From Acinetobacter sp. ANC 3781 (lineage in GTDB: Bacteria > Pseudomonadota > Gammaproteobacteria > Pseudomonadales > Moraxellaceae): a DNA stretch of 64,000 bases. The translations under genes were made by a program, and so were the position numbers. The notes under the pieces were generated by a model that was not told the DNA's origin, searched no databases, and saw nothing but the letters and a program-made list of their open reading frames with translations. The DNA lies in NCBI RefSeq assembly GCF_004331285.1, contig NZ_SJOH01000018.1, positions 1-64,000 on the forward strand. Reading direction: 5' to 3'. This document shows, one piece after another, positions 38,254-48,165 of this stretch (its first letter is position 1; every line of letters starts with the position of its first letter).

Positions 38254-39612
38254 ATGTATGAACCCTACCCTGTCCCAGAACTTGCACGAGACCATAAACG
38301 ATTCCGTTACAGCAGTTTATGGACTTTTGCCAAGCAAGACTTACGTTTACTCGCCTTTTTACTGCTGATAGCAGGTTTAATGGGTATCGGGATTGGGTAT
38401 TTCTGGATTTTTATTTTTATCGCTTTCGCGATGTTTTTTGCTTTGCAACTCCGTTCACTGTATTTGGTGAATGAATGGATTTCTAATCGCCCTTACGATG
38501 TCCCACCCAATTTGGGGGGGATTTGGGGTGCCTTGCTGTTTAATGTTTATCGCGCACAGCGTCACGAACGTATTGTCCAGGCAGAAATGGTCGGCTTAAT
38601 TGATCGCGCTCAATCGTCCTTGGTTGCATTAGCCGAAGCTGTGGTTTTAATTGATGAATTACACCAGATTGAATGGTGGAATCCGGCAGCGGAAAAGTTG
38701 CTCGGCATTCAACCTTTAGATCGTGGTCGTAATATTTTAACCTTGCTGCGTCAGCCAAATTTTATTGAATATTTCAACCATATTGACGAGGCACCTGATG
38801 GCTTAAAAATGAAATCTTCCGCCTTTGAAGATCATTATGTCCAAGTCAAAATGACCCGTTTTGGGGGCGAAAGTCGTCTATTGGTGGCTTATGATGTCAC
38901 CCGCATGCATAACCTAGAACAAATGCGTAAAGACTTTGTCGATAATATTTCGCATGAATTACGTACTCCCCTAACCGTACTCAGTGGTTATATTGAAACC
39001 TTTACCGACCAGGAAGATTTAAATCCGCGCTGGAAACGTGCTTTTGACCAGATGCAGGCACAAACCAAGCGCATGAATGCCTTGGTCAATGACTTGCTGT
39101 TACTCTCACGTTTAGAAAGTAGCAAGCAAATTGCCAAAAACCAGATTATTGAAATGCCAAGTCTGATGAACCAACTGTTTGATGATGCTCAAGCCTACAA
39201 CGTTGACTACCATCACACGCTGAATCTGGATATCGACAGTCATTGCGACCTGATTGGTTCAGATACCGAACTTGCCAGTGCCTTCAGCAACCTGATTACC
39301 AATGCCATTAAATACACCCCTAAAGGCGGAACTGTTACCATGGGCTGGCATGATGACGGTGAACACGGCATCTTTACGGTTGAGGACACCGGGATCGGGA
39401 TTGACCCGAAACATCTGCCGCGTTTAACCGAGCGTTTCTACCGTGTCGATAGTGCACGTAGCCGTCAAACTGGCGGAACCGGTTTAGGACTGGCGATTGT
39501 GAAACATGTACTGATGCAACACGGCGCATATTTAGAAATTGAATCGAAAGAAAATCAAGGTTCGACCTTTAAAGTAATCTTTCCTAAAGAACGCCTCTAT
39601 CACATGAGCTAG
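38254..39612 (+). CDS. phoR: Phosphate regulon sensor kinase PhoR
   Basis: 452-aa membrane histidine kinase: two close membrane helices (about 30-70), a PAS domain (about 115-215), HisKA with VDNISHELRTPLTVLSG (phospho-accepting His in the middle), and HATPase with NLITNAIKYTP, DTGIGI, GTGLGLAIV. It phosphorylates PhoB under phosphate limitation. A TTG at 38245 is closer to the AGG at 38238 and could be the start. Confidence 0.94.
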   Translation: MYEPYPVPELARDHKRFRYSSLWTFAKQDLRLLAFLLLIAGLMGIGIGYFWIFIFIAFAMFFALQLRSLYLVNEWISNRPYDVPPNLGGIWGALLFNVYRAQRHERIVQAEMVGLIDRAQSSLVALAEAVVLIDELHQIEWWNPAAEKLLGIQPLDRGRNILTLLRQPNFIEYFNHIDEAPDGLKMKSSAFEDHYVQVKMTRFGGESRLLVAYDVTRMHNLEQMRKDFVDNISHELRTPLTVLSGYIETFTDQEDLNPRWKRAFDQMQAQTKRMNALVNDLLLLSRLESSKQIAKNQIIEMPSLMNQLFDDAQAYNVDYHHTLNLDIDSHCDLIGSDTELASAFSNLITNAIKYTPKGGTVTMGWHDDGEHGIFTVEDTGIGIDPKHLPRLTERFYRVDSARSRQTGGTGLGLAIVKHVLMQHGAYLEIESKENQGSTFKVIFPKERLYHMS

Positions 39613-39635
39613 AGGTACAGCATATCTAATTCAAC

Positions 39636-40283
39636 TCAAGCCAAGTTCTGTTCTTTAAACTTTGCTCGCTGATAAGCCGGACGTTCCGCCAAACGTTTTA
39701 CATAAGCCGCGATATAAGGATAAGACCCTGATGTTCGTGACTGCAGGGCTTCAAGTGGAAAACCCATCTGAATATCGGCAAAAGAAAATTCGCCTGCCAC
39801 ATATTCATGCTTAGCCAAATAGTCTTCCAAATAGTTAATATGATCTTTTAAACGCGGCTGAATGAATCCGGCTTTCACTCCTCCAGTAATTTTTTTTGCA
39901 ACCGGTTTCACCAGCCAGGGTACATGTTTTGGTACATTGCTCATCACCAACTGCATCACCAATAAAGGCATGAGTGAACCTTCCGCATAATGCATCCAAT
40001 AGCGATATTGCTGCTGATCTTTTTTATTCTGCTGTTTAAATTTCTGCTGCTGATCATAGGTTTCTTGCAGATATTGTAAAATCACCGCAGATTCGGCAAT
40101 GGTTTGATCAGCATCGGTCAATACCGGCGCTTTGGCTAAAGGATGAACCAGTTTTAACTCAGGCGGCGCAGCAAAAGTGGGTAAGCGCTTATAAAACTTG
40201 ACCTGATAATTGAGGGCCAGTTCTTCTAAGGCCCATAAAATTCGAAAAGAACGCGATTGATCTAAGTGGTGCAATGTAATCAT
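39636..40283 (-). CDS. Glutathione S-transferase family protein
   Basis: 215-aa cytosolic GST: thioredoxin-like N-domain (1-80: ITLHHLDQSRSFRILWALEEL, APVLTDADQTIAESAVIL with the Glu-Ser that binds glutathione) and an all-helical C-domain. The frame runs 72 nt further upstream, but 40283 has AGAGAG before it and gives the normal N-terminus. The physiological substrate is not known. Confidence 0.88.
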   Translation of the reverse strand: MITLHHLDQSRSFRILWALEELALNYQVKFYKRLPTFAAPPELKLVHPLAKAPVLTDADQTIAESAVILQYLQETYDQQQKFKQQNKKDQQQYRYWMHYAEGSLMPLLVMQLVMSNVPKHVPWLVKPVAKKITGGVKAGFIQPRLKDHINYLEDYLAKHEYVAGEFSFADIQMGFPLEALQSRTSGSYPYIAAYVKRLAERPAYQRAKFKEQNLA

Positions 40284-40381
40284 TATTTTGCTCTCTATTT
40301 TTTCTGCTTTGACTATACGCATAGCCCTAAAAAAATGACATCCTGCTTTACACAAAATGTCATTTTTATCTGTATATCAAC

Positions 40382-40789
40382 TTAGACAAGTACCGTATGA
40401 ATCTCTAGGCTACGTAACAATGTTTTGGTCACTGGTGTCTTACTGCTAATGTCTAAAATTTTTTGCTTTAGCTCATCCGATAAGGGCTGTGCAAAAGACA
40501 AACGGCGTTCAATCCACTCTTTGCCTTCTTTATTGGCATTAAAATCGGCTTCAACAGAAAATTCGCCCAGCTCTATGCCTTTATGACTGGCATACATTCG
40601 CAGCGTAATCATAGTACAAGAAACCAAGCCTGAACAAATAAAATCATAGGGTGCAGGACCTTTATCTTGCCCCCCAAAAGATTCAGGTTTATCGGTCATC
40701 AATGAGTGTGTACCCGTCCTGATCTCGCCTGACCAAGGTTCAGCCAAGCGATGTACTTCAGCATTTGCAATAATGGCCATAAGAATCAT
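40382..40789 (-). CDS. OsmC-family peroxiredoxin-like protein
   Basis: 135-aa OsmC/Ohr-fold protein. GGQDKGPAPYDFICSGLVSCT (about 39-59; the second Cys is in SGLVSCT) is the conserved strand-helix with the reactive Cys. Only one of the two typical cysteines is obvious beyond it, so peroxidase activity is uncertain. An in-frame ATG at 40780 is an equally good start because AGGA at 40793 lies 3 nt from the first and 12 nt from the second. Confidence 0.85.
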   Translation of the reverse strand: MILMAIIANAEVHRLAEPWSGEIRTGTHSLMTDKPESFGGQDKGPAPYDFICSGLVSCTMITLRMYASHKGIELGEFSVEADFNANKEGKEWIERRLSFAQPLSDELKQKILDISSKTPVTKTLLRSLEIHTVLV

Positions 40790-40825
40790 GATTCCTAAAT
40801 GTTATCTTTATTTAAAATTTTATCT

Positions 40826-41773
40826 TTATCTAGAGGCACGCATTTTATCTGGGAATGTAGGTGCTTCCAAGCGTGGTCCTGGATAATCAGGAATATTACC
40901 AAAGCGTTCATGTTGTTCAATCCAGTGGTCACGTGCCTTGCAAAGTTCTTCCTGAGTACGGCCGACAAAGTTCCACCACAAAAGTATTGGCGACTCAAAA
41001 GGTTCACCACCCAACAACAAAATACGACTACCCTTATGCAGCTGGATTTCAATTTCAGTAATCCCGGGCTCCAGAACGACCATATTGTCTTCAGTCAGTT
41101 CATGACCATTTACGACAGCAGCCCCATCTAAAGCCATGAAACCGTATTCAAATTTTGGATTGAGCTTAATTCGGGTGGTGGTCGATTCTTTTGCGGTTAA
41201 ATCTACCCCGAGTAATTCTGTATGCACGGCTACCGGCGATCTGGTTTTTAAAAACTCACCCACCAATACAGTAAATTCAACCTGATCTTTTTCAACCACA
41301 GGGAGTTCTGGATAATGGTCAAAGCAGGGTGCCATATTTATTTTATCATCCGGCAACGCAATCCAAAGCTGTGCAGCATGCATATGGGTTTCCGTCTCCG
41401 GTGTAACTTCAGTATGTGAAATACCATAACCTGCAGTCATTAAATTGACCTGCTTTGGGCGAATCAACTGTTTTGTACCCAGACTGTCAGTATGCATCAT
41501 GGTGCCTTCAATCATCCAGGTGAAGGTCTGCAAACCGATATGTGGATGAGGGCCAACATCCAGTCCATCACCTTGCGGAAACGTCACGGGACCGGCGTGA
41601 TCCAAGAAACACCATGCCGCAATTAAGCGTTTATGGCGACTTGGCAAAGCGCGTTTAATCACGGTTCCCTGACCAATTTCCGCGCTACGTAAAGGAAATT
41701 CCTGAATAAATTGATTTACATATTTTTCACAATCATCTGAATCGGAAAGCTCTGTATAGTTGCTATTGGTCAT
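40826..41773 (-). CDS. Pirin family protein
   Basis: 315-aa bicupin. The N-terminal cupin has the pirin metal ligands: His in GPHPHIGLQTFTW and HTEV after AGYGISHTE. Family members bind Fe and some are quercetinases or regulators. It lies 36 bp upstream of the OsmC-like gene on the same strand, perhaps co-transcribed. Confidence 0.9.
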   Translation of the reverse strand: MTNSNYTELSDSDDCEKYVNQFIQEFPLRSAEIGQGTVIKRALPSRHKRLIAAWCFLDHAGPVTFPQGDGLDVGPHPHIGLQTFTWMIEGTMMHTDSLGTKQLIRPKQVNLMTAGYGISHTEVTPETETHMHAAQLWIALPDDKINMAPCFDHYPELPVVEKDQVEFTVLVGEFLKTRSPVAVHTELLGVDLTAKESTTTRIKLNPKFEYGFMALDGAAVVNGHELTEDNMVVLEPGITEIEIQLHKGSRILLLGGEPFESPILLWWNFVGRTQEELCKARDHWIEQHERFGNIPDYPGPRLEAPTFPDKMRASR

Positions 41774-42103
41774 ATTTGTATCCTGAATCGTACGGCCTAA
41801 CCGTTTTTTAATGGCCTGAATCTATTGTTATGATCATATAGACTGTTACGGATTCAGCCTATAGCTAAGTTAATACGCTGAATACTATGTATAGGACAAT
41901 ATGAGTTTTGAAATTTTCCTTCATAAAACAATCCCTTCACTTTTTATATACGTCACTATTTATCTCCTATTCATATGAATTTTATACATAAATAAAATTT
42001 TGTCACAATTGTCTGCTTTATTGATTGTTTAAGTTATATACAAAGTCTATTCCCCTCCCTATTATTCTTGCTCTATGAATCCCACACAGAAAGGGGTATC
42101 TTC

Positions 42104-43372
42104 ATGTTGAGCGGAGATCAAAAAAATTCTTATAACAATAATAAAAATCCTCATCAGATTGGGATAAATGAGGCTAAAAATTCAAATTATGAAACTGCTT
42201 ATATTCTACCTAAGCAACTGTGTACGATTGAAAATCGAAAAGTGATAGAACAGGAATTACAAGATCCAACCACACGCATTCCAGATCAATTTCAACAATA
42301 TTACTTGGACTATCAAAATAAACACCAACGACAATTTTTAAAATGCGTCAATTTTATTGGTCAGATTACATTTTTAAGTTATTTCTTTGTAGACTGGTTG
42401 CTCATACCTGAAATTGGTATATTTTCAGGTATTTCACGGCTCATTCTTGTACTCTGTGCCATCTTAATCAACTGGCTTGCCTTCCGTTACTGCAAAAATA
42501 TTAAAATTCTAGATAGCTTGCTTCCCCTATCCGTCGCAGCAGCAGCAGCACTGTGGCTAGGTCTTCTGGTTTTGTCACATAGTGCACTTGTGACCACCTA
42601 TATATATGCTGCCGTAATTTTTATTTTATTGGGCAATTTATGTGTACAAGTCTCCTTTCGAAATTCAATCTTTACTTCTTTGCTGATTAGTGCGGTCATT
42701 TTTCATGGCGTATTTCAACTGATCAGCTTGGAGGAAACTGTTTTATTTTCGTTCATCTACGCCCCTATTTTATTACTCAGCATGTATATCAGCTGGAATA
42801 ATACTTTAAATTCAAAACGCAATTTTTTGCGGGTTCTATTAAATGATTGGAACTACTATGCCCTAACTGAACTGGCGCATACAGATGAGTTAACACAACT
42901 CAATAATCGTCGACAGTTTTTGCAGGTTGCTGAACAAGCCATTCAGAAATGGCCAAAATATAATTTAGCCTGTTTATTGATGCTCGATATCGACTTTTTC
43001 AAAAACATTAATGACACTTATGGACATGATATAGGGGATGAAGTCCTTCGAATACTTGCTGAAATTGCTCGTAAGGAAATGCGACACACCGATGTATTAG
43101 CACGTTTTGGCGGAGAGGAATTTATTGCATTACTGCCAAATACTACACTGGAGGATGCTGTCGCGATTGCGAATCGCTTATGCCGCACCATTGAAAATCA
43201 TCAAATCTGTATTAAAGATAAGTTCTTTTTCAATTTTAGTGTCTCGATTGGGGTATCCCAACTACAACCCAATCAAAATGATCTGAATTTACTGATTAAA
43301 AATGCCGATATTGCCCTGTACCAAGCCAAGAAAAATGGACGTAATCAAGTCGCTATTTATACGTGTGAATAA
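42104..43372 (+). CDS. Membrane diguanylate cyclase
   Basis: 422-aa protein with about five membrane segments (about 95-250) and a C-terminal GGDEF domain (about 265-415). The active-site motif is GGEEF in RFGGEEFIALLP, and RHTD lies five residues before it, so the inhibitory c-di-GMP site (RxxD) is intact. It would synthesise c-di-GMP at the inner membrane, with the membrane part as sensor. The frame opens earlier at a TTG (42068), but the ATG at 42104 is preceded by AAAGGGG. Confidence 0.93.
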   Translation: MLSGDQKNSYNNNKNPHQIGINEAKNSNYETAYILPKQLCTIENRKVIEQELQDPTTRIPDQFQQYYLDYQNKHQRQFLKCVNFIGQITFLSYFFVDWLLIPEIGIFSGISRLILVLCAILINWLAFRYCKNIKILDSLLPLSVAAAAALWLGLLVLSHSALVTTYIYAAVIFILLGNLCVQVSFRNSIFTSLLISAVIFHGVFQLISLEETVLFSFIYAPILLLSMYISWNNTLNSKRNFLRVLLNDWNYYALTELAHTDELTQLNNRRQFLQVAEQAIQKWPKYNLACLLMLDIDFFKNINDTYGHDIGDEVLRILAEIARKEMRHTDVLARFGGEEFIALLPNTTLEDAVAIANRLCRTIENHQICIKDKFFFNFSVSIGVSQLQPNQNDLNLLIKNADIALYQAKKNGRNQVAIYTCE

Positions 43373-43439
43373 TTAAAATAAATCACTAAAAAGTTTCTTC
43401 ATCAAAACGGTCTTGGTCGATTTTATAGATATGAAAACT

Positions 43440-44333
43440 TCACTCAACTTGAACACCCAGTTTAAATTCGATCATGAGTGACGTGAGTTTATCGCCATCA
43501 ATTAATACAATTCCAGATTTTTTAGCTGATTCATTCGCTTCTTTACTAAAATTTGATGTCGTTATAAATACACCTTTCTTCGCTACTTGATCCGCCAAAG
43601 TACCTTTGAATTGTTGAATATCCGGACGCCCAACAGTATTTTCCCAACGCTTGGCTTGAATATATATTTTATCCAAACCTAGACGATCTTCACTAATCAC
43701 ACCATCGATACCGCCATCGTTGGTTTTACCAATTGCTTGAGCTGCATCTTGATGTGATCCGCCATATCCCATTGCAACGAGTAAATCGACAACCAATCTT
43801 TCAAAAAAAGATGGAGAGTTCTCTTTTATAAATTTAAGTAAATCATTTTTTAAATTTAATGTTAAAAGATTGATTGTATTTTGAATCGTTTCTTCAGGTG
43901 TTTGCGTTTCTTGGTATTTTTTTTGATGTCCTTCGTCATTACTAACTAGGCTATTTTCTATCTCAACTTTATTTGATCTACTAAATTTAAAATCCTTGAA
44001 ACTGTCAAACTGAGATAAAAAATCATTCGTAATCGAGTTCAAGCCATTTAAATCAATTGTCTTACCTAAATCACTGATCTCACAAAATGCTCTTTTAGGC
44101 TGTTGTACTAGACCTGCTTTTACCAAATATGTTTTTGCCCACGAGACTCGATCTTTAAATATATTTTTACCACTTGGGAGTGATTGACCTAACTCTTCAT
44201 CTGATAGATTAGAACTCGCTGCTAATAAATCGACTATATCTGAAATTTTTATTGGCCTATTTTGTTCAGCTAAAATTTTCATCAATGGCAACATGAGTTG
44301 ATCATAGGTCGGTAAAGGCATTCTTATACTCAT
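43440..44333 (-). CDS. Mrr-type restriction endonuclease
   Basis: 297-aa nuclease. N-terminal winged-helix-like Mrr_N domain (about 8-95) and C-terminal PD-(D/E)xK-like domain (about 172-292) with Asp210 (GGIDG) and Gln226-x-Lys228 (IQAKRW), the Mrr variant of the catalytic motif. Such enzymes cut methylated foreign DNA. No methyltransferase is adjacent, consistent with type IV restriction. Confidence 0.9.
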   Translation of the reverse strand: MSIRMPLPTYDQLMLPLMKILAEQNRPIKISDIVDLLAASSNLSDEELGQSLPSGKNIFKDRVSWAKTYLVKAGLVQQPKRAFCEISDLGKTIDLNGLNSITNDFLSQFDSFKDFKFSRSNKVEIENSLVSNDEGHQKKYQETQTPEETIQNTINLLTLNLKNDLLKFIKENSPSFFERLVVDLLVAMGYGGSHQDAAQAIGKTNDGGIDGVISEDRLGLDKIYIQAKRWENTVGRPDIQQFKGTLADQVAKKGVFITTSNFSKEANESAKKSGIVLIDGDKLTSLMIEFKLGVQVE

Positions 44334-44366
44334 TAAAGTATTATTTTTATTCGGTATAAAATAAGA

Positions 44367-44388
44367 AAGGACGCTAAAGCGTCCTTTC
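44367..44388 (-). terminator. Terminator between guaA and mrr-like gene
   Basis: Perfect 9-bp stem AAAGGACGC / GCGTCCTTT with a TAAA loop and a T-rich tail on the minus strand. It would stop read-through from guaA and the repeat cluster before the nuclease gene. Confidence 0.8.
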
Positions 44389-44412
44389 TTAATAGGTGTC
44401 TATTTATTTAAA

Positions 44413-44554
44413 CACTGCCGCGAGCATCTTGCACAAAATTCAAAGCAACCCTTTGAATTTTGCTCATGGCGTAAAACTGGCAAGCAGCAGTGATATCCGA
44501 AATCCTTCACTGCCGCAGGCACAGCCTTTGGCCTAAAACTGGCAAGCAGCAGTG
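44413..44554. repeat. Two units bounded by CACTGC...GCAGTG
   Basis: Unit 1 spans 44413-44492, unit 2 spans 44508-44554. Each begins with CACTGCCGC and ends in the same 20 bases (AAAACTGGCAAGCAGCAGTG), so each has short inverted ends. Unit 1 also holds a 12-bp hairpin (CAAAATTCAAAG / CTTTGAATTTTG, 44434-44462). The structure resembles a small REP/BIME cluster. Confidence 0.7.
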
Positions 44555-44569
44555 CTGCTTGCCAGTTTT
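44535..44569 (-). terminator. Terminator of guaA, 17-bp palindrome
   Basis: AAAACTGGCAAGCAGCA and its exact complement, separated by one base, ending within the guaA stop codon. The flanking A4/T4 support termination on both strands. Its left arm is part of repeat unit 2. Confidence 0.75.
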
Positions 44570-46136
44570 ACTCCCATTCAATCGTTGCTGGTGGCTTAGA
44601 TGACACGTCATATACAACACGTGAAACATCTTTAATTTCGTTCATAATACGAGTCGAAATCTTATCAACCAGTTCATATGGAAGATGAGCGAAACGTGCT
44701 GTCATGAAGTCAACCGTTTCAACCGCACGAAGTGCAATCACCCATGCATAACGACGGCCATCACCCACTACCCCAACAGATTTAACCGGTTGGAATACAG
44801 CGAATGCTTGAGCCGTCTTGTCATACCAACCGCTGGCACGAAGTTCTTGCATGAAAATGTCATCCGCTAAACGAAGGATGTCAGCATATTCTTTTTTCAC
44901 TTCACCCAAAATACGCACGCCCAAACCTGGACCCGGGAATGGATGGCGATAAAGCATCTCGTGTGGCAAACCTAAAGTGGTGCCTAAACGACGTACTTCA
45001 TCTTTAAACAAGTCACGAATTGGCTCAACCAATTCAAAAGCTAAATCTTCCGGTAAACCGCCCACGTTGTGGTGTGATTTAATCACGTGTGCTTTACCGT
45101 TTTTAGTCGCAGCAGATTCGATCACGTCAGGGTAAATCGTACCTTGAGCAAGGAAGTTCACGCCATCTAAACCACGTGCTTCTTCAGCGAAGACTTCAAT
45201 AAATTCACGACCAATGATTTTACGTTTTTTCTCAGGATCAACTTCACCTGCAAGTGCAGTTAAGAAACGTTCTTCAGCGTCAGCACGAATTACACGGATA
45301 CCCATGTTTTTCGCAAACATGTCCATCACTTGCTCGCCTTCGTTTAAACGAAGCAAACCGTTGTCTACAAATACGCAAGTCAATTGGTCGCCAATCGCAC
45401 GGTGTAAAAGTGCAGCTACTACAGATGAATCTACGCCACCTGAAAGACCCAGCAATACTTTTTGGTCGCCGATTTGAGCACGCAATTGTTCAACACGCAG
45501 GTCAATAATATTTTCAGAGTTCCAGAGATTACGACATCCGCAAATGCTATGGACAAAATTAGATAATAACTCTGCGCCTTTGGCAGTATGGGTTACTTCT
45601 GGGTGAAACTGGACACCGTAGAAACGACGTTTTTCATCGCTTACTGCTGCAAATGGACAGCTAGGTGTGCTGGCAGTCACAGAAAAACCTTCTGGAATTG
45701 CACTTACTTTATCGCCATGGCTCATCCAAACATTCAGTTTGTTTTCACCATCGTTTAAATCGCCTAGAAGTTGGTCACGGACTAAAACGTCAACTGCAGC
45801 ATAACCAAATTCATGCACTGTACCTGGCTCTACTTTACCGCCAAGTTGTTCAGACATGGTTTGTAAGCCATAGCAAATACCCAATACAGGTATACCCAAG
45901 TTAAATACAACTTCAGGTGCGCGTGGACTACCTTCTTCATGAACACTTTCAGGACCACCAGACAAGATGATACCGTTTGGATTAAATGCGCGAATGTCTT
46001 CTTCAGACATGTCATAGGCATACATTTCAGAATATACACCAGCTTCACGTACACGACGTGCAATAAGCTGACTGTATTGAGAACCGAAGTCCAAGATCAG
46101 GATGCGGTCTTCAGTGATTTGAGTATTGGTAGTCAT
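44568..46136 (-). CDS. guaA: GMP synthase (glutamine-hydrolysing)
   Basis: 522-aa enzyme that converts XMP, glutamine and ATP to GMP. N-terminal class I glutamine amidotransferase with the nucleophile in GICYGLQTM and His/Glu in FHPEVTH; ATP-pyrophosphatase domain with [10 protein letters not shown]; dimerisation C-terminus ending in [10 protein letters not shown]. The ATG at 46136 is preferred over a TTG three codons upstream. Confidence 0.98.
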   Translation of the reverse strand: MTTNTQITEDRILILDFGSQYSQLIARRVREAGVYSEMYAYDMSEEDIRAFNPNGIILSGGPESVHEEGSPRAPEVVFNLGIPVLGICYGLQTMSEQLGGKVEPGTVHEFGYAAVDVLVRDQLLGDLNDGENKLNVWMSHGDKVSAIPEGFSVTASTPSCPFAAVSDEKRRFYGVQFHPEVTHTAKGAELLSNFVHSICGCRNLWNSENIIDLRVEQLRAQIGDQKVLLGLSGGVDSSVVAALLHRAIGDQLTCVFVDNGLLRLNEGEQVMDMFAKNMGIRVIRADAEERFLTALAGEVDPEKKRKIIGREFIEVFAEEARGLDGVNFLAQGTIYPDVIESAATKNGKAHVIKSHHNVGGLPEDLAFELVEPIRDLFKDEVRRLGTTLGLPHEMLYRHPFPGPGLGVRILGEVKKEYADILRLADDIFMQELRASGWYDKTAQAFAVFQPVKSVGVVGDGRRYAWVIALRAVETVDFMTARFAHLPYELVDKISTRIMNEIKDVSRVVYDVSSKPPATIEWE

Positions 46137-46253
46137 GACGAACAACTATGTAAGGCAAACGAAATAAGCGCTGCATTCTATCATTTTTCGTCGCATTAAG
46201 CACACTATTCGCACAAGGCCTGCATTCAATTGATTGCATTATATTTCGATCAT

Positions 46254-46280
46254 AAAAAAGCACCCTTTTCGAGTGCTTTT
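46254..46280. terminator. Terminator upstream of guaA, for the OB-fold gene or convergent use
   Basis: AAAAAAGCAC ... GTGCTTTT stem with a 9-nt loop and T-tract. It lies between the stop of the YgiW-like gene (46348) and the guaA start. Confidence 0.75.
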
Positions 46281-46347
46281 CTATTTTGCATTTTTTATTT
46301 TAACTGCATTTATATTGATCTGTTGATGACGACAAGTTTTGATTTCA

Positions 46348-46746
46348 CTACTGGTTGTACCACATCCATTTATCCGATTGATTGGTCATTTTTCCAATTT
46401 TAACCACATCAATATCCGTCGGCTGTCCCATATGAGTATCCACTTCACCAATCACCTTAACTTTATCGCCTGCTTTCAATCCCATCGGTTTCCATAAGTC
46501 AGCATCCACTTCTATACTAATTTCACCCGAGCTATCTTTCAGTTCAAAATGATCCTCATGTGTTTTTCTAACAATTATGCCAGAAAGCGTTACCGCAGTT
46601 TCATCAGGGAGTTGTTTTGCTTCTGCAACAGTCACCATGTTTTGAGCAGCTTCACTCATGATCACCTGATCACTTTTACCTGCCCATGCAGATGCTGTAG
46701 AAAGCATTGAACCCGTAACAAACAGTGCCAATAACATTTTGTTCAT
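46348..46746 (-). CDS. YgiW/YdeI-family OB-fold stress protein
   Basis: 132-aa periplasmic protein: signal peptide ending at AWAG (about residue 20), then a BOF/OB-fold (about 35-125; VTLSGIIVRK, HFELKDSSGEISIEVD, VKVIGEVD). E. coli YgiW is linked to peroxide and cationic stress. The ATG at 46746 has GGAG 7 nt upstream; the frame is open for 30 nt further. Confidence 0.85.
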   Translation of the reverse strand: MNKMLLALFVTGSMLSTASAWAGKSDQVIMSEAAQNMVTVAEAKQLPDETAVTLSGIIVRKTHEDHFELKDSSGEISIEVDADLWKPMGLKAGDKVKVIGEVDTHMGQPTDIDVVKIGKMTNQSDKWMWYNQ

Positions 46747-46888
46747 GATTGACTCCACTATTGCAGCTTCAACCATTATTGAAACAAAGTTCGGGTTATC
46801 TGTACGCAGGTTTTATGTATGGTACGCAGCATTTATGTAATTACAAAAATGAAATAACGGCACTGATATGATCCTGCTATTTGCTCAA

Positions 46889-47314
46889 TTACACTGAGGG
46901 TTTCTCAAGCATATTATCCATACTGAATTTTCCTGCACCATGCAGCATCAGGAACAATAGTCCGCCAGTCATAGCCATGTTTTTCATAAAGTTAATTGCA
47001 TCCTCAGCCCCACCATGGAACAGAAAAGCAGTGATTAAACTAAATCCAGCTAGACCCAATGCGGCCAAACGTGCCTGAAAACCAAATAACAAAGCCAAGC
47101 CACCACCAAACTCAACCAAAATGGTTAAAGGTAACATCATCCCGGGTACACCCATCGATTCCATATAACCCACCGTGGCATTATAAGCTGTGATTTTTCC
47201 CCATCCTGCCATAATAAAAATATAAGCCATAAGCACACGTGCGATCAGGCTAATAAAAGCATCGCTTTGTGAGCCTTGAACCAGATTTTTTACCACAACA
47301 TTCGGATTGAACAT
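46889..47314 (-). CDS. DoxX-family membrane protein
   Basis: 141-aa inner-membrane protein with four hydrophobic segments. FIMAGWGKI and GGGLALLFGFQARLAALGLAGF are typical of DoxX/DoxD-like proteins. Role unclear; some members support oxidative-stress defence. The start at 47314 has AGGTGG shortly before it and is chosen over one 39 nt upstream. Confidence 0.85.
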   Translation of the reverse strand: MFNPNVVVKNLVQGSQSDAFISLIARVLMAYIFIMAGWGKITAYNATVGYMESMGVPGMMLPLTILVEFGGGLALLFGFQARLAALGLAGFSLITAFLFHGGAEDAINFMKNMAMTGGLLFLMLHGAGKFSMDNMLEKPSV

Positions 47315-47506
47315 GAGGCCACCTATTCGATATTTTTTTAATGATGAATTCATACTAGGCTGATTTTATTGCTGAATAAAGCAGCAATTTGTAGATACAT
47401 CGTTGCAAATATAGAATGATAAAACCGGAATTTATTTACTTTTTTATACTGACTTTCCCCCCTTAGACTGCTAGGATTTCAGCACATTTTCGCTGTCTGT
47501 GACCCC

Positions 47507-48139
47507 ATGGAACTGATTGATTTTATATTACATGTTGATACCCATCTGCTCGAATTTATCACTAATTATGGCGTCTGGATTTATGCCATTCTTTTCCTCA
47601 TTATTTTTGTGGAAACCGGTTTGGTGGTTATGCCATTTCTACCGGGTGATAGCTTATTATTTGCTGCAGGTGCATTAGCGGCGTCAACTGGAGCAATGGA
47701 TCCTGTTATTTTGATGATTCTGCTGTTTATTGCTGCCGTATTAGGTGACACGCTAAATTATCATATTGGTAAATATATCGGACCACGTGTTTTTGAAATG
47801 GAGTCACGTTTCATTAACAAACAGCATTTAACCTATACGCAAAAATTTTTCGAAAAACATGGCGGTAAAACCATTATTTTTGCACGTTTTGTGCCTTTTG
47901 CCCGTACCTTTGCTCCCTTTGTCGCAGGTGCCGGCAGCATGAATTACAAATTTTTTCTGACCTACAACCTGATTGGCGCGTTCTGCTGGGTGGGTTCATT
48001 TATTACTTTGGGCTATTTATTTGGTAATATGCCGATTGTCAAAGACAATTTCACTCATCTGATTTTTGGCATCATTATTATTAGTGTATTGCCCGGCATT
48101 ATTGGTTTTATGCGTCAAAAGCTGAAAAAGGCACATTAA
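47507..48139 (+). CDS. DedA-family membrane protein
   Basis: 210-aa inner-membrane protein. FVETGLVVMPFLPGDSLLF (about 34-52), GDTLNYHIGKYIGPRVF (about 79-95), FFEKHGGKTIIFARFVPFARTFAPFVAG (about 114-141; shown by position) are the DedA/VTT hallmarks. The family flips undecaprenyl phosphate and other lipids back across the membrane; charged residues of the active site are intact. Confidence 0.93.
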   Translation: MELIDFILHVDTHLLEFITNYGVWIYAILFLIIFVETGLVVMPFLPGDSLLFAAGALAASTGAMDPVILMILLFIAAVLGDTLNYHIGKYIGPRVFEMESRFINKQHLTYTQKFFEKHGGKTIIFARFVPFARTFAPFVAGAGSMNYKFFLTYNLIGAFCWVGSFITLGYLFGNMPIVKDNFTHLIFGIIIISVLPGIIGFMRQKLKKAH

Positions 48140-48165
48140 TGGACCTGTGAAGACAGCGCTAAAAC

